Positions 1 to 10,291 are shown, numbered from the stretch's first letter. The stretch: 64,000 nt of DNA from Psychrobacter sp. I-STPA10 (GCF_021012795.1 NZ_VFYU01000010.1:1-64000); one strand, 5' to 3'. A program made the numbers and translations. The notes: generated from the letters alone by a model not told the origin.

Positions 1-55
1 GGGTATGGGAGGGGTCATATATCAATTTAGTAAAATAAGTTGAGAGCGAGGTTAT
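1..55 (+). repeat. Partial copy of dispersed palindromic repeat family A (right-hand portion)
   Basis: The first 55 bases match the right-hand part of the complete copy at 41070-41216 almost base for base. Shared text includes GGGAGGGGTCATATATC and TTTAGTAAAATAAGTTGAG. The copy is cut by the window edge, so its left half is probably just outside. The rest of the stretch up to icd (56-362) is AT-rich and shows nothing else I can name beyond the likely icd promoter region. Confidence 0.8.
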
Positions 56-362
56 TATTTATTCACATTATTCAAAGCCTATCCATAAATAACCATAACT
101 ATAATATGGTATTTATTTGATTTATAATCAAACTAAACCCATATATAATAAAAATTATTGCTTGTCATCTTCTTTTCGCTACTATAGAGTCATAATTTTG
201 ATAACTAATGGCTACTTTTACTGTATCTAGCCCATCTTTTATTGCTTTTTTATTACTTTAGCTGTATTTAGCGTCTGTTTTATAGTGACAAGCTATTTAA
301 TAAGTTCATAGTCCACCTTAGTCTAGGAAGACAAAATTTATAACATTATCAAGGAGCTGTAT

Positions 363-1622
363 ATGTCTTACCAAAATGTAACTGTCCCAACAAATGGTGA
401 AAAAATAACCGTTAATGATGATTTATCTTTAAACGTCCCCAATCATCCCATCATTCCTTTTATCGAAGGTGATGGCATTGGCGTTGATATTACCCCTGTG
501 ATGATTAAAGTGATTGATGCAGCAGTCAATAAAGCCTATGACAATGAAAAATCCATTGTCTGGATGGAAGCCTACTGTGGCGAAAAAGCCTCAACTATTT
601 ATGATGGCGACTATCTGCCAGAAGAGACGCTAGAAATTTTAAAAGAATATGCCATTAGCATTAAAGGTCCATTAACCACGCCAGTGGGTGGCGGTATGCG
701 TTCGCTGAATGTGGCACTGCGCCAACAGCTTGATTTGTATGTGTGTCAGCGTCCTGTACGTTGGTTTGAAGGCGTACCAAGCCCTGTCAAACAACCTGAA
801 CTCACCGACATGGTGATTTTCCGTGAAAACTCAGAAGACATCTATGCAGGCATTGAGTGGAAAGCAGGCTCAGAGGAAGCCAAAAAAGTCATCGACTTCT
901 TGCAAAATGAGATGGGGGTGACCAAAATCCGCTTCTCTGATGACTGTGGTATTGGTATCAAGCCTGTGTCCAAAGAAGGCACCCAACGTCTGGTGCGCAA
1001 AGCCATTCAACATGCCATCGACAATGATTTGCCCAATGTGACCTTGGTTCACAAAGGCAATATCATGAAATTCACCGAAGGCGCATTTAAAGACTGGGGC
1101 TATGCGCTTGCTGCCGAGCATTTTGGTGCTAAGCTGCTAGATGGTGGCCCTTGGATGACACTAAAAAATCCAAAAACAGGCAATGAGATTGTAATTAAAG
1201 ATGTGATTGCCGATGCATTTTTGCAACAAATATTAATGCGCCCTGCCGAATATTCAGTGATTGCTACCTTAAACCTTAATGGTGATTATATCTCTGATGC
1301 TTTAGCTGCCGAAGTGGGAGGTATTGGCATTGCACCCGGGGCAAACAAAGGCGATAAAGTAGCAGTATATGAGGCAACGCATGGTACTGCACCAAAATAT
1401 GCAGGACAAGATAAAGTTAACCCCGGCTCATTGATTTTATCGGCTGAGATGATGCTGCGTGATATGGGCTGGAGTGAGGCAGCAGACCTTGTAATTAAAG
1501 GTATTCAAGGGGCAATTAAAAATAAAACCGTCACTTATGACTTTGAACGCTTGATGCCCGAGGCGACTTTATTAAGCTGTTCTGAATTTGGTGATGCGAT
1601 TATTCAGCATATGAATGACTGA
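363..1622 (+). CDS. icd: NADP-dependent isocitrate dehydrogenase, homodimeric type
   Basis: This enzyme oxidatively decarboxylates isocitrate to 2-oxoglutarate in the TCA cycle, in the cytoplasm. The 419-aa product matches the usual length of about 416 aa. The substrate-loop segment [20 protein letters not shown] lies near residues 102-121, and its serine (about 114) is the residue phosphorylated by AceK in E. coli. Further along are [15 protein letters not shown] and the C-terminal NADP-binding region with [12 protein letters not shown]. The ATG is preceded by a good AAGGAG. A strong bidirectional hairpin follows the stop, and the gene converges on the monomeric isozyme at 1907-4126. Whether aceK exists elsewhere cannot be seen here. 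Confidence 0.97.
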   Translation: MSYQNVTVPTNGEKITVNDDLSLNVPNHPIIPFIEGDGIGVDITPVMIKVIDAAVNKAYDNEKSIVWMEAYCGEKASTIYDGDYLPEETLEILKEYAISIKGPLTTPVGGGMRSLNVALRQQLDLYVCQRPVRWFEGVPSPVKQPELTDMVIFRENSEDIYAGIEWKAGSEEAKKVIDFLQNEMGVTKIRFSDDCGIGIKPVSKEGTQRLVRKAIQHAIDNDLPNVTLVHKGNIMKFTEGAFKDWGYALAAEHFGAKLLDGGPWMTLKNPKTGNEIVIKDVIADAFLQQILMRPAEYSVIATLNLNGDYISDALAAEVGGIGIAPGANKGDKVAVYEATHGTAPKYAGQDKVNPGSLILSAEMMLRDMGWSEAADLVIKGIQGAIKNKTVTYDFERLMPEATLLSCSEFGDAIIQHMND

Positions 1623-1651
1623 TATCAACGCCAAACAAATAAGCTAAGCAA

Positions 1652-1690
1652 TAAAAAACACCCCAAACCTATTAAGATTTGGGGTGTTTT
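1652..1690 (+). terminator. Rho-independent terminator after icd (probably bidirectional)
   Basis: There is a perfect 10-bp stem, ACACCCCAAA (1658-1667) with TTTGGGGTGT (1678-1687). An A-tract precedes it and a short T-tract follows it. It lies 35 bp after the icd stop and could also stop transcription coming from the monomeric IDH gene on the minus strand. Confidence 0.9.
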
Positions 1691-1718
1691 ATTGTCATAC
1701 TTTAAATAAATACGTTGT

Positions 1719-1885
1719 AATATCTCACCTTCAACTTGAGTTACTAAGTTGGTGTGACCCCACCCAAACCCTCCCCTTGAAATAAGGGGAGGACTTAAAA
1801 GCCAGTTCCTCCCCCTTTTCTAAGGAGGAGGCTAGGAGGGGGAATAGTTCCCTCCATCTTTGGGGGAGGGTTAGGGAGGGGGCAG
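1719..1885 (-). repeat. Dispersed palindromic repeat family A, extended copy between the two IDH genes
   Basis: Read on the minus strand, this stretch aligns with 41070-41216. Both share a CCTCC/GGAGG-rich hairpin, the phrase GGCTTTTAAGTCCTCCCC, a GTTTGGG(A/T)GGGGTCA segment and an AAGTTGA(A/G)GGTGAG end. The copy carries an extra GGGGGAGGGTTAGGGAGG module at 1854-1881. It fills the gap between two convergent genes and holds no ORF. Confidence 0.8.
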
Positions 1886-1906
1886 CATACTTTGTAAGAT
1901 ACTACC

Positions 1907-4126
1907 TTATAACGATGCCAACGCTTCGTTAAACAGTTTGCTTGGACGCATTACTTGTTCAGCAATGGACTCATCAGCAAGGTAGTAGCCTTTTAAGTCA
2001 ACCGCTTTGCCTTGAGCTTCGTTGAGCTCTTTGACAATCGCCGCTTCGTTGTCTTTTAGCTGCTGTGCCAATGGTGCAAATTTGGCTTTTAACTCGCTGT
2101 CTTCATCTTGAGCGGCTAGCTCTTGTGCCCAGTACAACGCCAAGTAGAAATGACTACCACGGTTGTCTAGCTCACCCGTTTTGCGTGAGGGTGACTTGTC
2201 GTTGAGCAGTAGTTTTTCAGTAGCTCTATCCAGCGTGTCAGCAAGTACTTTTGCTTTAGGATTGTTGTCGTGCTCTGCTAAATGCTCTAACGACACAGTC
2301 AAGGCTAAAAACTCACCCAATGAATCCCAACGTAGATGGTTTTCTTCCACAAGCTGTTGCACGTGCTTAGGAGCAGAACCGCCTGCGCCTGTTTCAAACA
2401 AACCGCCCCCTTTCATCAATGGTACAACTGACAGCATTTTGGCACTGGTACCAAGCTCTAAGATTGGGAATAAGTCAGTGAGATAATCACGTAAGATATT
2501 ACCTGTTGCCGAGATGGTATCCAAACCACGCGCCACACGCTCTAAGGTATAACGCATCGCACGTACTTGTGACATAATTTCAATGTGCAGACCTGTGGTA
2601 TCATGGTCTTTTAGATATGTTTTGACCTTTTTAATCAGCTCATTTTCATGTGGGCGGTATGGGTCTAGCCAGAAGATAACAGGTGTATTAGACTCACGTG
2701 CACGACGTACGGCAAGTTTCACCCAGTCTTGGATTGGCTCATCTTTGACCTGACACATGCGCCAGATATCCCCTTTTTCAACACGCTGCTCAAGCAATAC
2801 TTCACCCGTATCCACATCGACAATACGTGCCATACCATCATCACTAGATTCGAATGTTTTGTCGTGTGAGCCATACTCTTCAGCTTTTTGTGCCATCAAA
2901 CCAACGTTCGGTACAGTTCCCATCGTGGTTGGGTCAAAGTTACCATGCCATTTACAGAAGTTAATCATTTCTTGGTAAATACGCGCAAACGTAGACTCAG
3001 GCATCACCGCTTTACAATCATAAAGCTTACCATCAGCACCCCACATTTTACCGCCATTGCGAATCATTGCAGGCATTGACGCATCAACAATAATGTCACT
3101 GGGTGAATGGAAGTTGGTAATACCTTTAGATGAATCCACCATCGCTAAGCGAGGACGATGCTCTTGACAGGCATGTAAGTCTTGCTCAATCTCTTCACGT
3201 TTTGAGGCAGGCAGCTCTGCAATTTTGTTATATAAATCCGCCATACCATTATTAACATTAATGCCTAACTCATCAAAGAACTCACCATGTTTTTCAAACG
3301 CATCTTTGTAGTAGATTCTGACCGCATGACCAAACACGATGGGGTGTGACACTTTCATCATCGTGGCTTTTACGTGCAATGAAAATAAGATGCCCGCTTC
3401 ACGGCAATCTTCCATTTCTTGCTCATAAAACTCCAGCAAGGCTTTTTTGCTCATAAACATCAAATCAATGATTTCTTTATCAAGCAGCTTGATTTCTGGC
3501 TTTAATACGTGTGTTTTGCCATCATCAGTCAATAGTTCCATACGCACAGTACGGGCTTTGTCTAAAGTAAGTGATTGCTCACCACTATAAAAATCGCCTT
3601 CGTGCATGTGTGACACATGGGTGCTTGACCACTGTTTCCACTCACCCATAGAATGTGGGTGTTTGCGGGCATAGTTTTTTACCGCTTTGGGTGCACGGCG
3701 GTCTGAGTTACCTTCACGGATAACAGGGTTGACAGCACTACCTAGGCTTTTGCCATAGCGTTTGCGGATTTCTTTTTCTTCGTCGGTTTTTGGGTCTTCA
3801 GGAAAATCTGGAATGGCATAGCCTTTGCTTTGCAATTCTTTAATGGCAGCTTTAAGCTGTTGCACAGAAGCACTGATATTGGGTAGCTTAATAATATTGG
3901 CATTGGGGTCTTGGGTCAGCTTGCCAAGTTCTGCCAAATTATCAGGGACTTTCTGCTCTTCGGTTAAATAATCTGGAAATTCAGCGAGTATGCGTGCTGC
4001 AACAGAGATATCACTGGTTTCTACCTCAACGCCTGCGGTTTGAGTAAATGCTTTGACAATGGGCAACAATGATAAAGTTGCCAGCGCAGGGGCTTCGTCT
4101 GTTTTAGTATAAATAATTTTTGACAT
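1907..4126 (-). CDS. NADP-dependent isocitrate dehydrogenase, monomeric type
   Basis: This is a second isocitrate dehydrogenase of the about 740-aa monomeric family, as known from Azotobacter, Colwellia and Acinetobacter (IDH-II). It catalyses the same reaction as icd but is unrelated in fold organisation. The product is 739 aa from the chosen ATG at 4126 ([17 protein letters not shown]). An upstream in-frame ATG at 4189 would add 21 residues not typical of the family, and the chosen start has AAGGAAG upstream. Family signatures visible include [20 protein letters not shown] near residue 130, [20 protein letters not shown] mid-protein, and [20 protein letters not shown] in the C-terminal third. 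It converges with icd. Confidence 0.95.
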   Translation of the reverse strand: MSKIIYTKTDEAPALATLSLLPIVKAFTQTAGVEVETSDISVAARILAEFPDYLTEEQKVPDNLAELGKLTQDPNANIIKLPNISASVQQLKAAIKELQSKGYAIPDFPEDPKTDEEKEIRKRYGKSLGSAVNPVIREGNSDRRAPKAVKNYARKHPHSMGEWKQWSSTHVSHMHEGDFYSGEQSLTLDKARTVRMELLTDDGKTHVLKPEIKLLDKEIIDLMFMSKKALLEFYEQEMEDCREAGILFSLHVKATMMKVSHPIVFGHAVRIYYKDAFEKHGEFFDELGINVNNGMADLYNKIAELPASKREEIEQDLHACQEHRPRLAMVDSSKGITNFHSPSDIIVDASMPAMIRNGGKMWGADGKLYDCKAVMPESTFARIYQEMINFCKWHGNFDPTTMGTVPNVGLMAQKAEEYGSHDKTFESSDDGMARIVDVDTGEVLLEQRVEKGDIWRMCQVKDEPIQDWVKLAVRRARESNTPVIFWLDPYRPHENELIKKVKTYLKDHDTTGLHIEIMSQVRAMRYTLERVARGLDTISATGNILRDYLTDLFPILELGTSAKMLSVVPLMKGGGLFETGAGGSAPKHVQQLVEENHLRWDSLGEFLALTVSLEHLAEHDNNPKAKVLADTLDRATEKLLLNDKSPSRKTGELDNRGSHFYLALYWAQELAAQDEDSELKAKFAPLAQQLKDNEAAIVKELNEAQGKAVDLKGYYLADESIAEQVMRPSKLFNEALASL

Positions 4127-4850
4127 TATCGTATTATCTTCCTTTTGGTTGTGGTGAATTGATTGTTGTAAAGTGATTGTCGTGAGCAATAGTATTGCTC
4201 AAATATAATCATATAGTTTGATAATATGAGCCAACTTGATGATAATGAATCAACACTGTGCCATAGAATTAGATATAGAATTAGATTAAATACCTCACCT
4301 ATCTTCCTTGAAACTATCTAAACTCTCTTTTGCTAAATATGCTCTTAGAGTAACAAATATCTTTGGCTAATGTGGCTTGGGGCATATTATAGCGAAAAAT
4401 GAGACCACTATAAATCTGCCATAATGTCAATCAAATATCATGCACTCATTGACCTTTTGTTGTTCATGTCCTATATAATTAAATTATATTAAGCTAACAA
4501 CAGCGTTATTCTACCAGTCATTGGCTGCAATATCATCTTTTGCTTATTTATCTTCTGTTTAGCACTTACGCAGTTTTCTAGATTATTAGCATCTGGTAAT
4601 CATTATTTTTTATCAAGTGGGCTGGCTGTATGTCGCTCCAAAGTCCAAAGGCTCAATATAATTCCCAGCCGCTTTTTAAGTCACACATCATACTTTTGCA
4701 TCAGTCCTACTTTTTTTTATTATCAATTCAGCAAAGAGTCTTCTGGCAAACAACTTAAGCTTGCGGTTTCTCTTTGCAAATTGTAACCATGATTTGTGCC
4801 ATATTTGTTACCCTTATACGACATTTTATTGACTGTCATCATTGAGCCTT
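4127..4850. other. Long intergenic region between divergent genes; no gene seen
   Basis: These roughly 720 bp separate the divergently transcribed monomeric IDH and FemAB-like genes. On the plus strand there is a sigma70-like arrangement, TTGACC at 4449-4454 with TATATA at 4472-4477 (17-bp spacer), about 370 bp upstream of the plus-strand gene. I see no credible ORF, RNA gene or riboswitch. Confidence 0.4.
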
Positions 4851-6116
4851 ATGCCGACTTCAACTTTAACCTACTCGCTTACCCAAGATACGCACTGGCA
4901 GACACAAACCAACTGGCAGACACCTGATACGCCATTTATGCGCTTTGAATTTTGGCAAGCCTTACAGGATACAGGGGCGATTGGCGAACAAGCAGGTTGG
5001 CTGACTGTTTATATTGTTATCCATAAACAAAGCAGCTCTGAGCAAAATATGCCTGAGTCACCATTGGCAGTAATGCCGCTATTTATTAAAGACCATCATC
5101 AAGGTGAATTTGTGTTTGACCAAACATGGGCGGAAGCCTATGCCCGCTATGGGGTCGATTATTATCCAAGATTGGTCACCAGTGTGCCTTATACCCCTGT
5201 CACAGGGCAACGACTGTGGCTGGCTAATAATGTGACACTCAGCAGTGACATATTAGCGGCGGCATTGGCAGGAGTTGATGCGGTGGCAAAGCAGGTGAAT
5301 GCCTCAAGTTGGCATGGGCTGTTTATGACGCAAGATATGGTCGATACCGCTGAACAAACATTGTCCATATCACAACCATCACAATCTTCTTCACCATCAG
5401 CATTATTACAAAGACAAGGTTGTCAGTTTATTTGGCACAATGGTGGCTGCAATCAGCCACAACCCATGTTTGCGGATTTTGAAGAATTTTTAGCCACTTT
5501 GACTGCCAAAAAACGCAAAAATATGCGCCAAGAGCGCAAAAAAATTGCCAAACAAGGCATTAGGTGTCGCCTAAAAACGGGCACAGAGATTAATCAGACA
5601 GATTGGGATATATTTTATCAATGCTACGCCATGACCTATGCGGTTCGAGGACGTGCGCCATATTTGACCCCTGAATTTTTTGTCCAGATTGCTCAAACCA
5701 TGCCACAGCATTTAATGCTGGCACAAGCTATTACAGAATCAGATGAGGTAGTCGCCAGTAGTTTGTTTTTTTATGATGATCCAAACAGCCCAAATGCGAC
5801 TTTATATGGGCGTTATTGGGGCGCATTGGCTGAATACGACAGCTTGCATTTTGAGCTGTGCTATTATCAAGGCATTGAATTTGCCATTGCTCAAGGTTTG
5901 CGTTATTTTGACCCCGGTACTCAAGGCGAGCACAAGCTGATACGGGGCTTTGTACCCAGCAAAACCTACTCTTTGCACCGCATTTATAATGATGGTTTTG
6001 CCGCTGCCATCAGCAACTTTTGTCAGCAAGAGCGTGATTATATGGCAGCCTATCGCCAGCAAGCACATGATGCACTGCCGTTTAATATTGATAATATGCC
6101 AGCGTTTCAGGGTTAA
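4851..6116 (+). CDS. FemAB/GNAT-like N-acyltransferase of the COG3146 (DUF482) family
   Basis: The 421-aa protein resembles the predicted N-acyltransferases of COG3146/PF04339, which have a GNAT/FemAB-like fold and an unproven substrate. Landmarks are FEFWQALQDTGAIGEQAGW near the N-terminus, then FVFDQTWAEAYARYGVDYYP and SVPYTPVTGQRLW. In the middle there is a basic KKRKNMRQERKKI segment, and later YGRYWG and HFELCYYQGIEFAIAQGL. I chose the ATG at 4851 over an in-frame TTG at 4842; neither has a convincing ribosome site. It ends 9 bp before ubiC, so the two are probably cotranscribed. No signal peptide is visible. Confidence 0.85.
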   Translation: MPTSTLTYSLTQDTHWQTQTNWQTPDTPFMRFEFWQALQDTGAIGEQAGWLTVYIVIHKQSSSEQNMPESPLAVMPLFIKDHHQGEFVFDQTWAEAYARYGVDYYPRLVTSVPYTPVTGQRLWLANNVTLSSDILAAALAGVDAVAKQVNASSWHGLFMTQDMVDTAEQTLSISQPSQSSSPSALLQRQGCQFIWHNGGCNQPQPMFADFEEFLATLTAKKRKNMRQERKKIAKQGIRCRLKTGTEINQTDWDIFYQCYAMTYAVRGRAPYLTPEFFVQIAQTMPQHLMLAQAITESDEVVASSLFFYDDPNSPNATLYGRYWGALAEYDSLHFELCYYQGIEFAIAQGLRYFDPGTQGEHKLIRGFVPSKTYSLHRIYNDGFAAAISNFCQQERDYMAAYRQQAHDALPFNIDNMPAFQG

Positions 6117-6125
6117 GTATTTACC

Positions 6126-6659
6126 ATGACACAATCTTTATTACCACAATCCTTATTGCCACATTACCCCCTCATTGCAGCTCCATCGCACACGCCCCCC
6201 AGCCATTTGTATTTTTGGTTAACTGTTGATGGCTCATTAACAGCCCTCTTAGAAGCCAAAGCAGGACAGCCGCTACAAGTTGTACGCAGCTTTGAAGGCT
6301 ATCGCCCATTGACGTTATCGCAAAAAAAACAACTGGGATATACTGGCAACAAACTAAATCGCCCGATGATGGCGTGGGTACGTGAGGTTAAGCTGTACGG
6401 CAATAGTGATAAACCTTGGGTACGGGCACAAAGCATCTTTCCTGTGCCAAGCCTACAAGGCAATGCCAAACGTCTGCAACAACTCAAAGGCACGCCCATC
6501 GGCTATGTATTATTTAAACGTCAAACGACACTACCCAACCGTCGTCGTATTTTTGCCACTAATATAGGTTGGCAACGCCAAACCCTCTATGACTGGCATG
6601 GCAGACGCTTTATAATTAGTGAGACGTTTTTACCAGAGTTTGAAAAAACGCTGATTTAA
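6126..6659 (+). CDS. ubiC: Chorismate--pyruvate lyase
   Basis: UbiC cleaves chorismate to 4-hydroxybenzoate and pyruvate, the first committed step of ubiquinone synthesis. The 177-aa product has the expected small size. Near the N-terminus is FWLTVDGSLTALLEAKAG, then WVREVKLYG (the Arg binds the product carboxylate in the E. coli enzyme), PVPSL, KGTPIGYVLF, and near the C-terminus SETFLPEF, whose Glu aligns with the E. coli active-site Glu. It follows the FemAB-like gene by 9 bp. ubiA, the usual neighbour, is not in the window. An AAAGACTCA hairpin about 135 bp downstream probably ends the transcript. Confidence 0.88.
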   Translation: MTQSLLPQSLLPHYPLIAAPSHTPPSHLYFWLTVDGSLTALLEAKAGQPLQVVRSFEGYRPLTLSQKKQLGYTGNKLNRPMMAWVREVKLYGNSDKPWVRAQSIFPVPSLQGNAKRLQQLKGTPIGYVLFKRQTTLPNRRRIFATNIGWQRQTLYDWHGRRFIISETFLPEFEKTLI

Positions 6660-6660
6660 A

Positions 6661-6710
6661 CAATCTATTTAGACAACTTATTTAGACAACTTATTTAGAC
6701 AACCTATTTA
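6661..6710 (+). repeat. 13-bp tandem repeat, about four units
   Basis: Immediately after the ubiC stop the unit CAACTTATTTAGA (variants CAATCTATTTAGA and CAACCTATTTA) repeats about four times with a 13-bp period. It is non-coding and lies in the ubiC 3' region before the terminator. Confidence 0.85.
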
Positions 6711-6794
6711 AATAATCTAGTTGACAGCCATTGGACAATTAACACACTTTAAGATGAGCAACGCTTTGCTAAAAAATCTCCCTGATATCATGAT

Positions 6795-6824
6795 AAAGAC
6801 TCACTTTATCTTGAGTCTTTTTTA
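6795..6824 (+). terminator. Rho-independent terminator upstream of glyA
   Basis: The stem AAAGACTCA (6795-6803) pairs with TGAGTCTTT (6812-6820) and is followed by a run of T. It separates the ubiC transcript from glyA. Confidence 0.88.
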
Positions 6825-6914
6825 GCCAATTTCCGCCAATTTGGCACTGGTTTCATGCTATAGTATTTTTTATTATTATTTACCACTTCCCTAACCTATC
6901 ATATAGGAATTTTT

Positions 6915-8171
6915 ATGTTTAAAAATATCACCATTAAAGAATTTGACCCTGATTTATATGAAGCGATGACCAATGAGAGTCAACGTCAAGAAAACCACAT
7001 TGAGCTTATCGCCTCTGAAAACTACTGCTCACAAGCCGTAATGGAAGCGCAAGGCTCAGACTTGACCAACAAATACGCAGAAGGTTACCCCGGTAAGCGT
7101 TATTATGGTGGCTGTGAATATGTTGATGTAGTTGAGCAACTTGCCATTGACCGTGCTAAAGAGTTATTTGGCGCAGAATATGCCAACGTGCAACCACACG
7201 CAGGTAGCCAAGCCAACTCAGCGGTATTTTTAGCATTGCTTGAGCCAAACGACACCATCTTAGGTATGAGCCTAGATGCAGGTGGACATTTGACGCATGG
7301 CGCAAGCGTGAGCTTCTCTGGCAAAAACTATAACTCAGTACAATACGGTTTAAACCCTGAGACAGGCGAAATTGACTACGAAGAAGTCGAACGCCTAGCC
7401 CGTGAGCATAAACCAAAAATGATTATTGCAGGTTTTTCAGCCTACTCTCAAGTGGTTGATTGGGCACGTTTCCGTGAAATTGCCGATAGCGTCGATGCTT
7501 ACTTCTTTGTCGATATGGCGCACATTGCAGGCTTGGTTGCCGCAGGCGTTTATCCAAGCCCAGTACCCCATGCCGACGTGGTCACCACCACCACCCACAA
7601 AACCTTGCGTGGCCCTCGCTCAGGTCTAATCATCGCCCGTGATGAAAAACTGGCGAAAAAACTCAACTCAGCGGTATTCCCTGGCAACCAAGGTGGCCCA
7701 CTGATGCACGCCATCGCTGCCAAAGCGGTGTGCTTTAAAGAAGCGTTGCAAGATGACTTTAAAACTTACCAACAGCAAGTGGTTAAAAATGCCAAAGCAA
7801 TGGCAGAAGTTATTGGGGAGCGTGGCTATGACGTGGTATCAGGCGGTACAGAAAACCATCTAATGCTAATCAGCCTCATCAAACAAGAGCTAACTGGTAA
7901 AGAGGCGGATAAATGGTTAGGTGACGCTCATATCACCGTTAACAAAAACGCCGTACCTAATGACCCTAAATCACCTTTTGTCACCTCTGGTATCCGTCTT
8001 GGTACGCCTGCGATTACTACGCGTGGCTTTAAAGAGGAACAAGCTCGTGAATTGGCAGGCTGGATTTGTGATGTGCTAGATAGTCGTGGTGATGAAAAAG
8101 TCATCGACGAAGTACGTCAAAAAGTTGAAGCTATCTGTAAAGAATTTCCTGTCTATGAAAAAAATCAATAA
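6915..8171 (+). CDS. glyA: Serine hydroxymethyltransferase
   Basis: GlyA is a PLP enzyme that interconverts serine and glycine while charging tetrahydrofolate with a one-carbon unit. The product is 418 aa, a typical length (E. coli 417). Family motifs include [20 protein letters not shown] at the N-terminus, [20 protein letters not shown], the Schiff-base lysine in [14 protein letters not shown] near residue 230, and [10 protein letters not shown]. An AGGAA ribosome site precedes the ATG. It appears monocistronic, bounded by hairpin terminators on both sides. No glycine riboswitch is evident upstream. Confidence 0.97.
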   Translation: MFKNITIKEFDPDLYEAMTNESQRQENHIELIASENYCSQAVMEAQGSDLTNKYAEGYPGKRYYGGCEYVDVVEQLAIDRAKELFGAEYANVQPHAGSQANSAVFLALLEPNDTILGMSLDAGGHLTHGASVSFSGKNYNSVQYGLNPETGEIDYEEVERLAREHKPKMIIAGFSAYSQVVDWARFREIADSVDAYFFVDMAHIAGLVAAGVYPSPVPHADVVTTTTHKTLRGPRSGLIIARDEKLAKKLNSAVFPGNQGGPLMHAIAAKAVCFKEALQDDFKTYQQQVVKNAKAMAEVIGERGYDVVSGGTENHLMLISLIKQELTGKEADKWLGDAHITVNKNAVPNDPKSPFVTSGIRLGTPAITTRGFKEEQARELAGWICDVLDSRGDEKVIDEVRQKVEAICKEFPVYEKNQ

Positions 8172-8211
8172 AACTTGATTTTATTAAAACAGTTTGATTT
8201 TAGATAGTTAG

Positions 8212-8246
8212 AAAAACCGCCTAGCAAATGTTAGGCGGTTTTTTTG
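8212..8246 (+). terminator. Rho-independent terminator of glyA
   Basis: The stem AACCGCCTA (8215-8223) pairs with TAGGCGGTT (8232-8240), with an 8-nt loop and a long T-run. Confidence 0.92.
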
Positions 8247-8306
8247 TGTTAAGCTCATAAGACTTATGAAACAAGAAATTGAGTATTAAAAATTGAGGGT
8301 GAAAAG

Positions 8307-9497
8307 TTGAGTATAAAAATGCCATATAAACCCAATATCAATGAGTTATTAGAAAAATTACAACAAAGCCCTAATGATGATAAATTATTAACTCAAATTG
8401 CTTTTTATTATATGCAACACCCTGATGGCAATAAAGACTTAGAGTATTTTAACAAAGCATACCAAGTCTCTCCTAGTATCGAGAACACCCATAATTTAGC
8501 GAGTTGGTCATACCATGAATATGGCGATAAAACGGCTTTAGAGTTACAACAGCAAGTCTTACAAAAACAACCAAAGTCGTATTATCCCTACGTTGCCTAT
8601 GCGCAAATGCTAGCGACTGAATTAGAACACTTTTATAGTGATTGCCATTTTAATAAAACAATAAACGCATCAGACTCTATCAGCTACTATCAACAAATAA
8701 TCCAAAATTACCAGTTAGCCATACAGAAGTTTTCTATTGCCCCTCTTGCCCATCAACAAAGACATTGCCACCTACCCAGTTTATTATACCACAACAGAGC
8801 ATGGGCAATGGCAATGTTGAGCGACTATCATCAAGCCTTAAATCAACTTAATAAAAGCGAGCAATTATTAAATACTGCCGTACAACAACACTTTATAGAT
8901 ATGCCTAATCAGGATATGTTAGCCGATACTATGTATAAAATATTATTAAATAAAATACGGCTATATATTTTACTCAGTAGGGAAAAAGTTGATAGGAAAA
9001 AAGAGGCATTACAATTAATTGAGCAGACTAAAAAACACCCTAATTGTGATGATATAGATATTGCAGATTTATACGCCCAACTTGGTGAATACGAGCTATC
9101 TTATCAGACCATCATTGATAAGGTCGACAATATAGATGAGTCATGGCAGTGGATATGGTATGCCATTTATCAGTGTAATAAAGAGCAATGGCAACAGCTA
9201 CTAAGAAAAAACATTGATAATCATCTAGCGTATATAGAGGATTTAGAGCAACAAAACGAACAACTACAAGCAGAAAATGATTTGGTTATGTTGGCAGATA
9301 ATTTATCATCTATAAAAAGTGAACAACAACAACTAGAGCAAAAGAGATACCAATTAGAATATATGAGCCAGCCTAAACCCAGTGATAAGATAAAACACTC
9401 ATTACAGCATTTACATCTGGGCTGTTTATTGTTTGGTTGTCCGTTGCATGGTAACAATATCAATGATGACAACCAATATATTTTTAACAGAAATTAG
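8307..9497 (+). CDS. Hypothetical TPR-like protein with C-terminal coiled coil
   Basis: I do not recognise this 396-aa protein as a named family. The first 120 residues read like tetratricopeptide helices (LLTQIAFYYMQHP, DLEYFNKAYQVSP, ALELQQQVLQKQPKSYYPYVAYAQML). Residues about 310-350 are a Q/E/L-rich probable coiled coil. The tail contains HLHLGCLLFGCPLHG, with two Cys and two His close together. I chose TTG at 8307 because GAGGG at 8295-8299 is ideally spaced for it; an in-frame ATG at 8319 is 19 nt from that site. No signal peptide is visible. The gene is AT-richer than glyA and overlaps the convergent ZIP gene by 4 bp. Confidence 0.7.
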   Translation: MSIKMPYKPNINELLEKLQQSPNDDKLLTQIAFYYMQHPDGNKDLEYFNKAYQVSPSIENTHNLASWSYHEYGDKTALELQQQVLQKQPKSYYPYVAYAQMLATELEHFYSDCHFNKTINASDSISYYQQIIQNYQLAIQKFSIAPLAHQQRHCHLPSLLYHNRAWAMAMLSDYHQALNQLNKSEQLLNTAVQQHFIDMPNQDMLADTMYKILLNKIRLYILLSREKVDRKKEALQLIEQTKKHPNCDDIDIADLYAQLGEYELSYQTIIDKVDNIDESWQWIWYAIYQCNKEQWQQLLRKNIDNHLAYIEDLEQQNEQLQAENDLVMLADNLSSIKSEQQQLEQKRYQLEYMSQPKPSDKIKHSLQHLHLGCLLFGCPLHGNNINDDNQYIFNRN

Positions 9498-10204
9498 CCA
9501 CCAAGTTGATTTAGCCCCAACGCCAACACCAAACCAATACCTGTACTAATACCTGCCCAGTGGTTGCCTTCTTTGTATGCTTGTGGGAATACTTCCGTCG
9601 CTAGTGAGGCAATCACTGCCCCTGCGGCAAAACAATCTATCAGGCTCAACGTCGATTTGGGTACACCGCTTAATAGCGTATTACCTGCAATCGCTGCCAA
9701 TGATAACAATATAGCAGCGCCTACCCACAACATAAGGATTTTTTTGTGACTGCTACTGCCCTCTTTCATCTGCTTTGCGCCACCTGCCGCTTCAGGCAAG
9801 TTTGATAACAAAATAGAGCCTGCCAATGCTGCCACTTGCATGACGTTACCACCAATCAGTGCCACGCCCAACGCTAAGTTTTCTGGCACACCATCTAGGG
9901 TAATTGCCGCCAATAGCCCAACGCCACCTTCATTATCGAGCTTTTCATCAATGAGATAATCCACCCCTGCAAATACCACCGCACCAAACAAAGTAAACAC
10001 CACCGTCAGCCATAAACCGCTATGACTCAGTGCAGGTTGTATCATCTCTAGCACCACTGAGAGCATCAATGCACCACCAGCAATGGCAAGTAAATTCCCT
10101 TTGAGCCAATTGGGCAGCTTGCCATAAACACCCCATAATGCGCCAACAATCAGCGCACCTGAGACTACTAAAATTACTAAAAAAATCATCATACTCAGGC
10201 TCAC
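9494..10204 (-). CDS. ZIP-family-like divalent metal transporter
   Basis: The 236-aa integral membrane protein has about seven to eight hydrophobic segments and the ZIP (COG0428) signature region ITLDGVPENLALG, followed by ILLSNLPEAAGGAKQM and FAAGAVIASLATEVFPQAY. These match the metal-binding helices IV and V of ZIP proteins. The canonical HxxxDGxPEG begins with Thr here and several usual His ligands are replaced, so metal specificity or transport activity is uncertain. The start is GTG at 10204 or ATG at 10192; neither has a strong ribosome site. It is normal-looking DNA sandwiched between AT-rich orphans. Confidence 0.78.
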   Translation of the reverse strand: MSLSMMIFLVILVVSGALIVGALWGVYGKLPNWLKGNLLAIAGGALMLSVVLEMIQPALSHSGLWLTVVFTLFGAVVFAGVDYLIDEKLDNEGGVGLLAAITLDGVPENLALGVALIGGNVMQVAALAGSILLSNLPEAAGGAKQMKEGSSSHKKILMLWVGAAILLSLAAIAGNTLLSGVPKSTLSLIDCFAAGAVIASLATEVFPQAYKEGNHWAGISTGIGLVLALGLNQLGG

Positions 10205-10291
10205 TGTGCGGGGTTATTTATTAGCCAATTATATTAATTTTTCAATATCATCACCCATTAAATTTTGTATATTGGCAATGGTTTTACCCCC

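Noticed and set aside
6660..6914. Glycine riboswitch before glyA
   Set aside because: The space is taken by a tandem repeat and a terminator; no aptamer-like motifs were seen.
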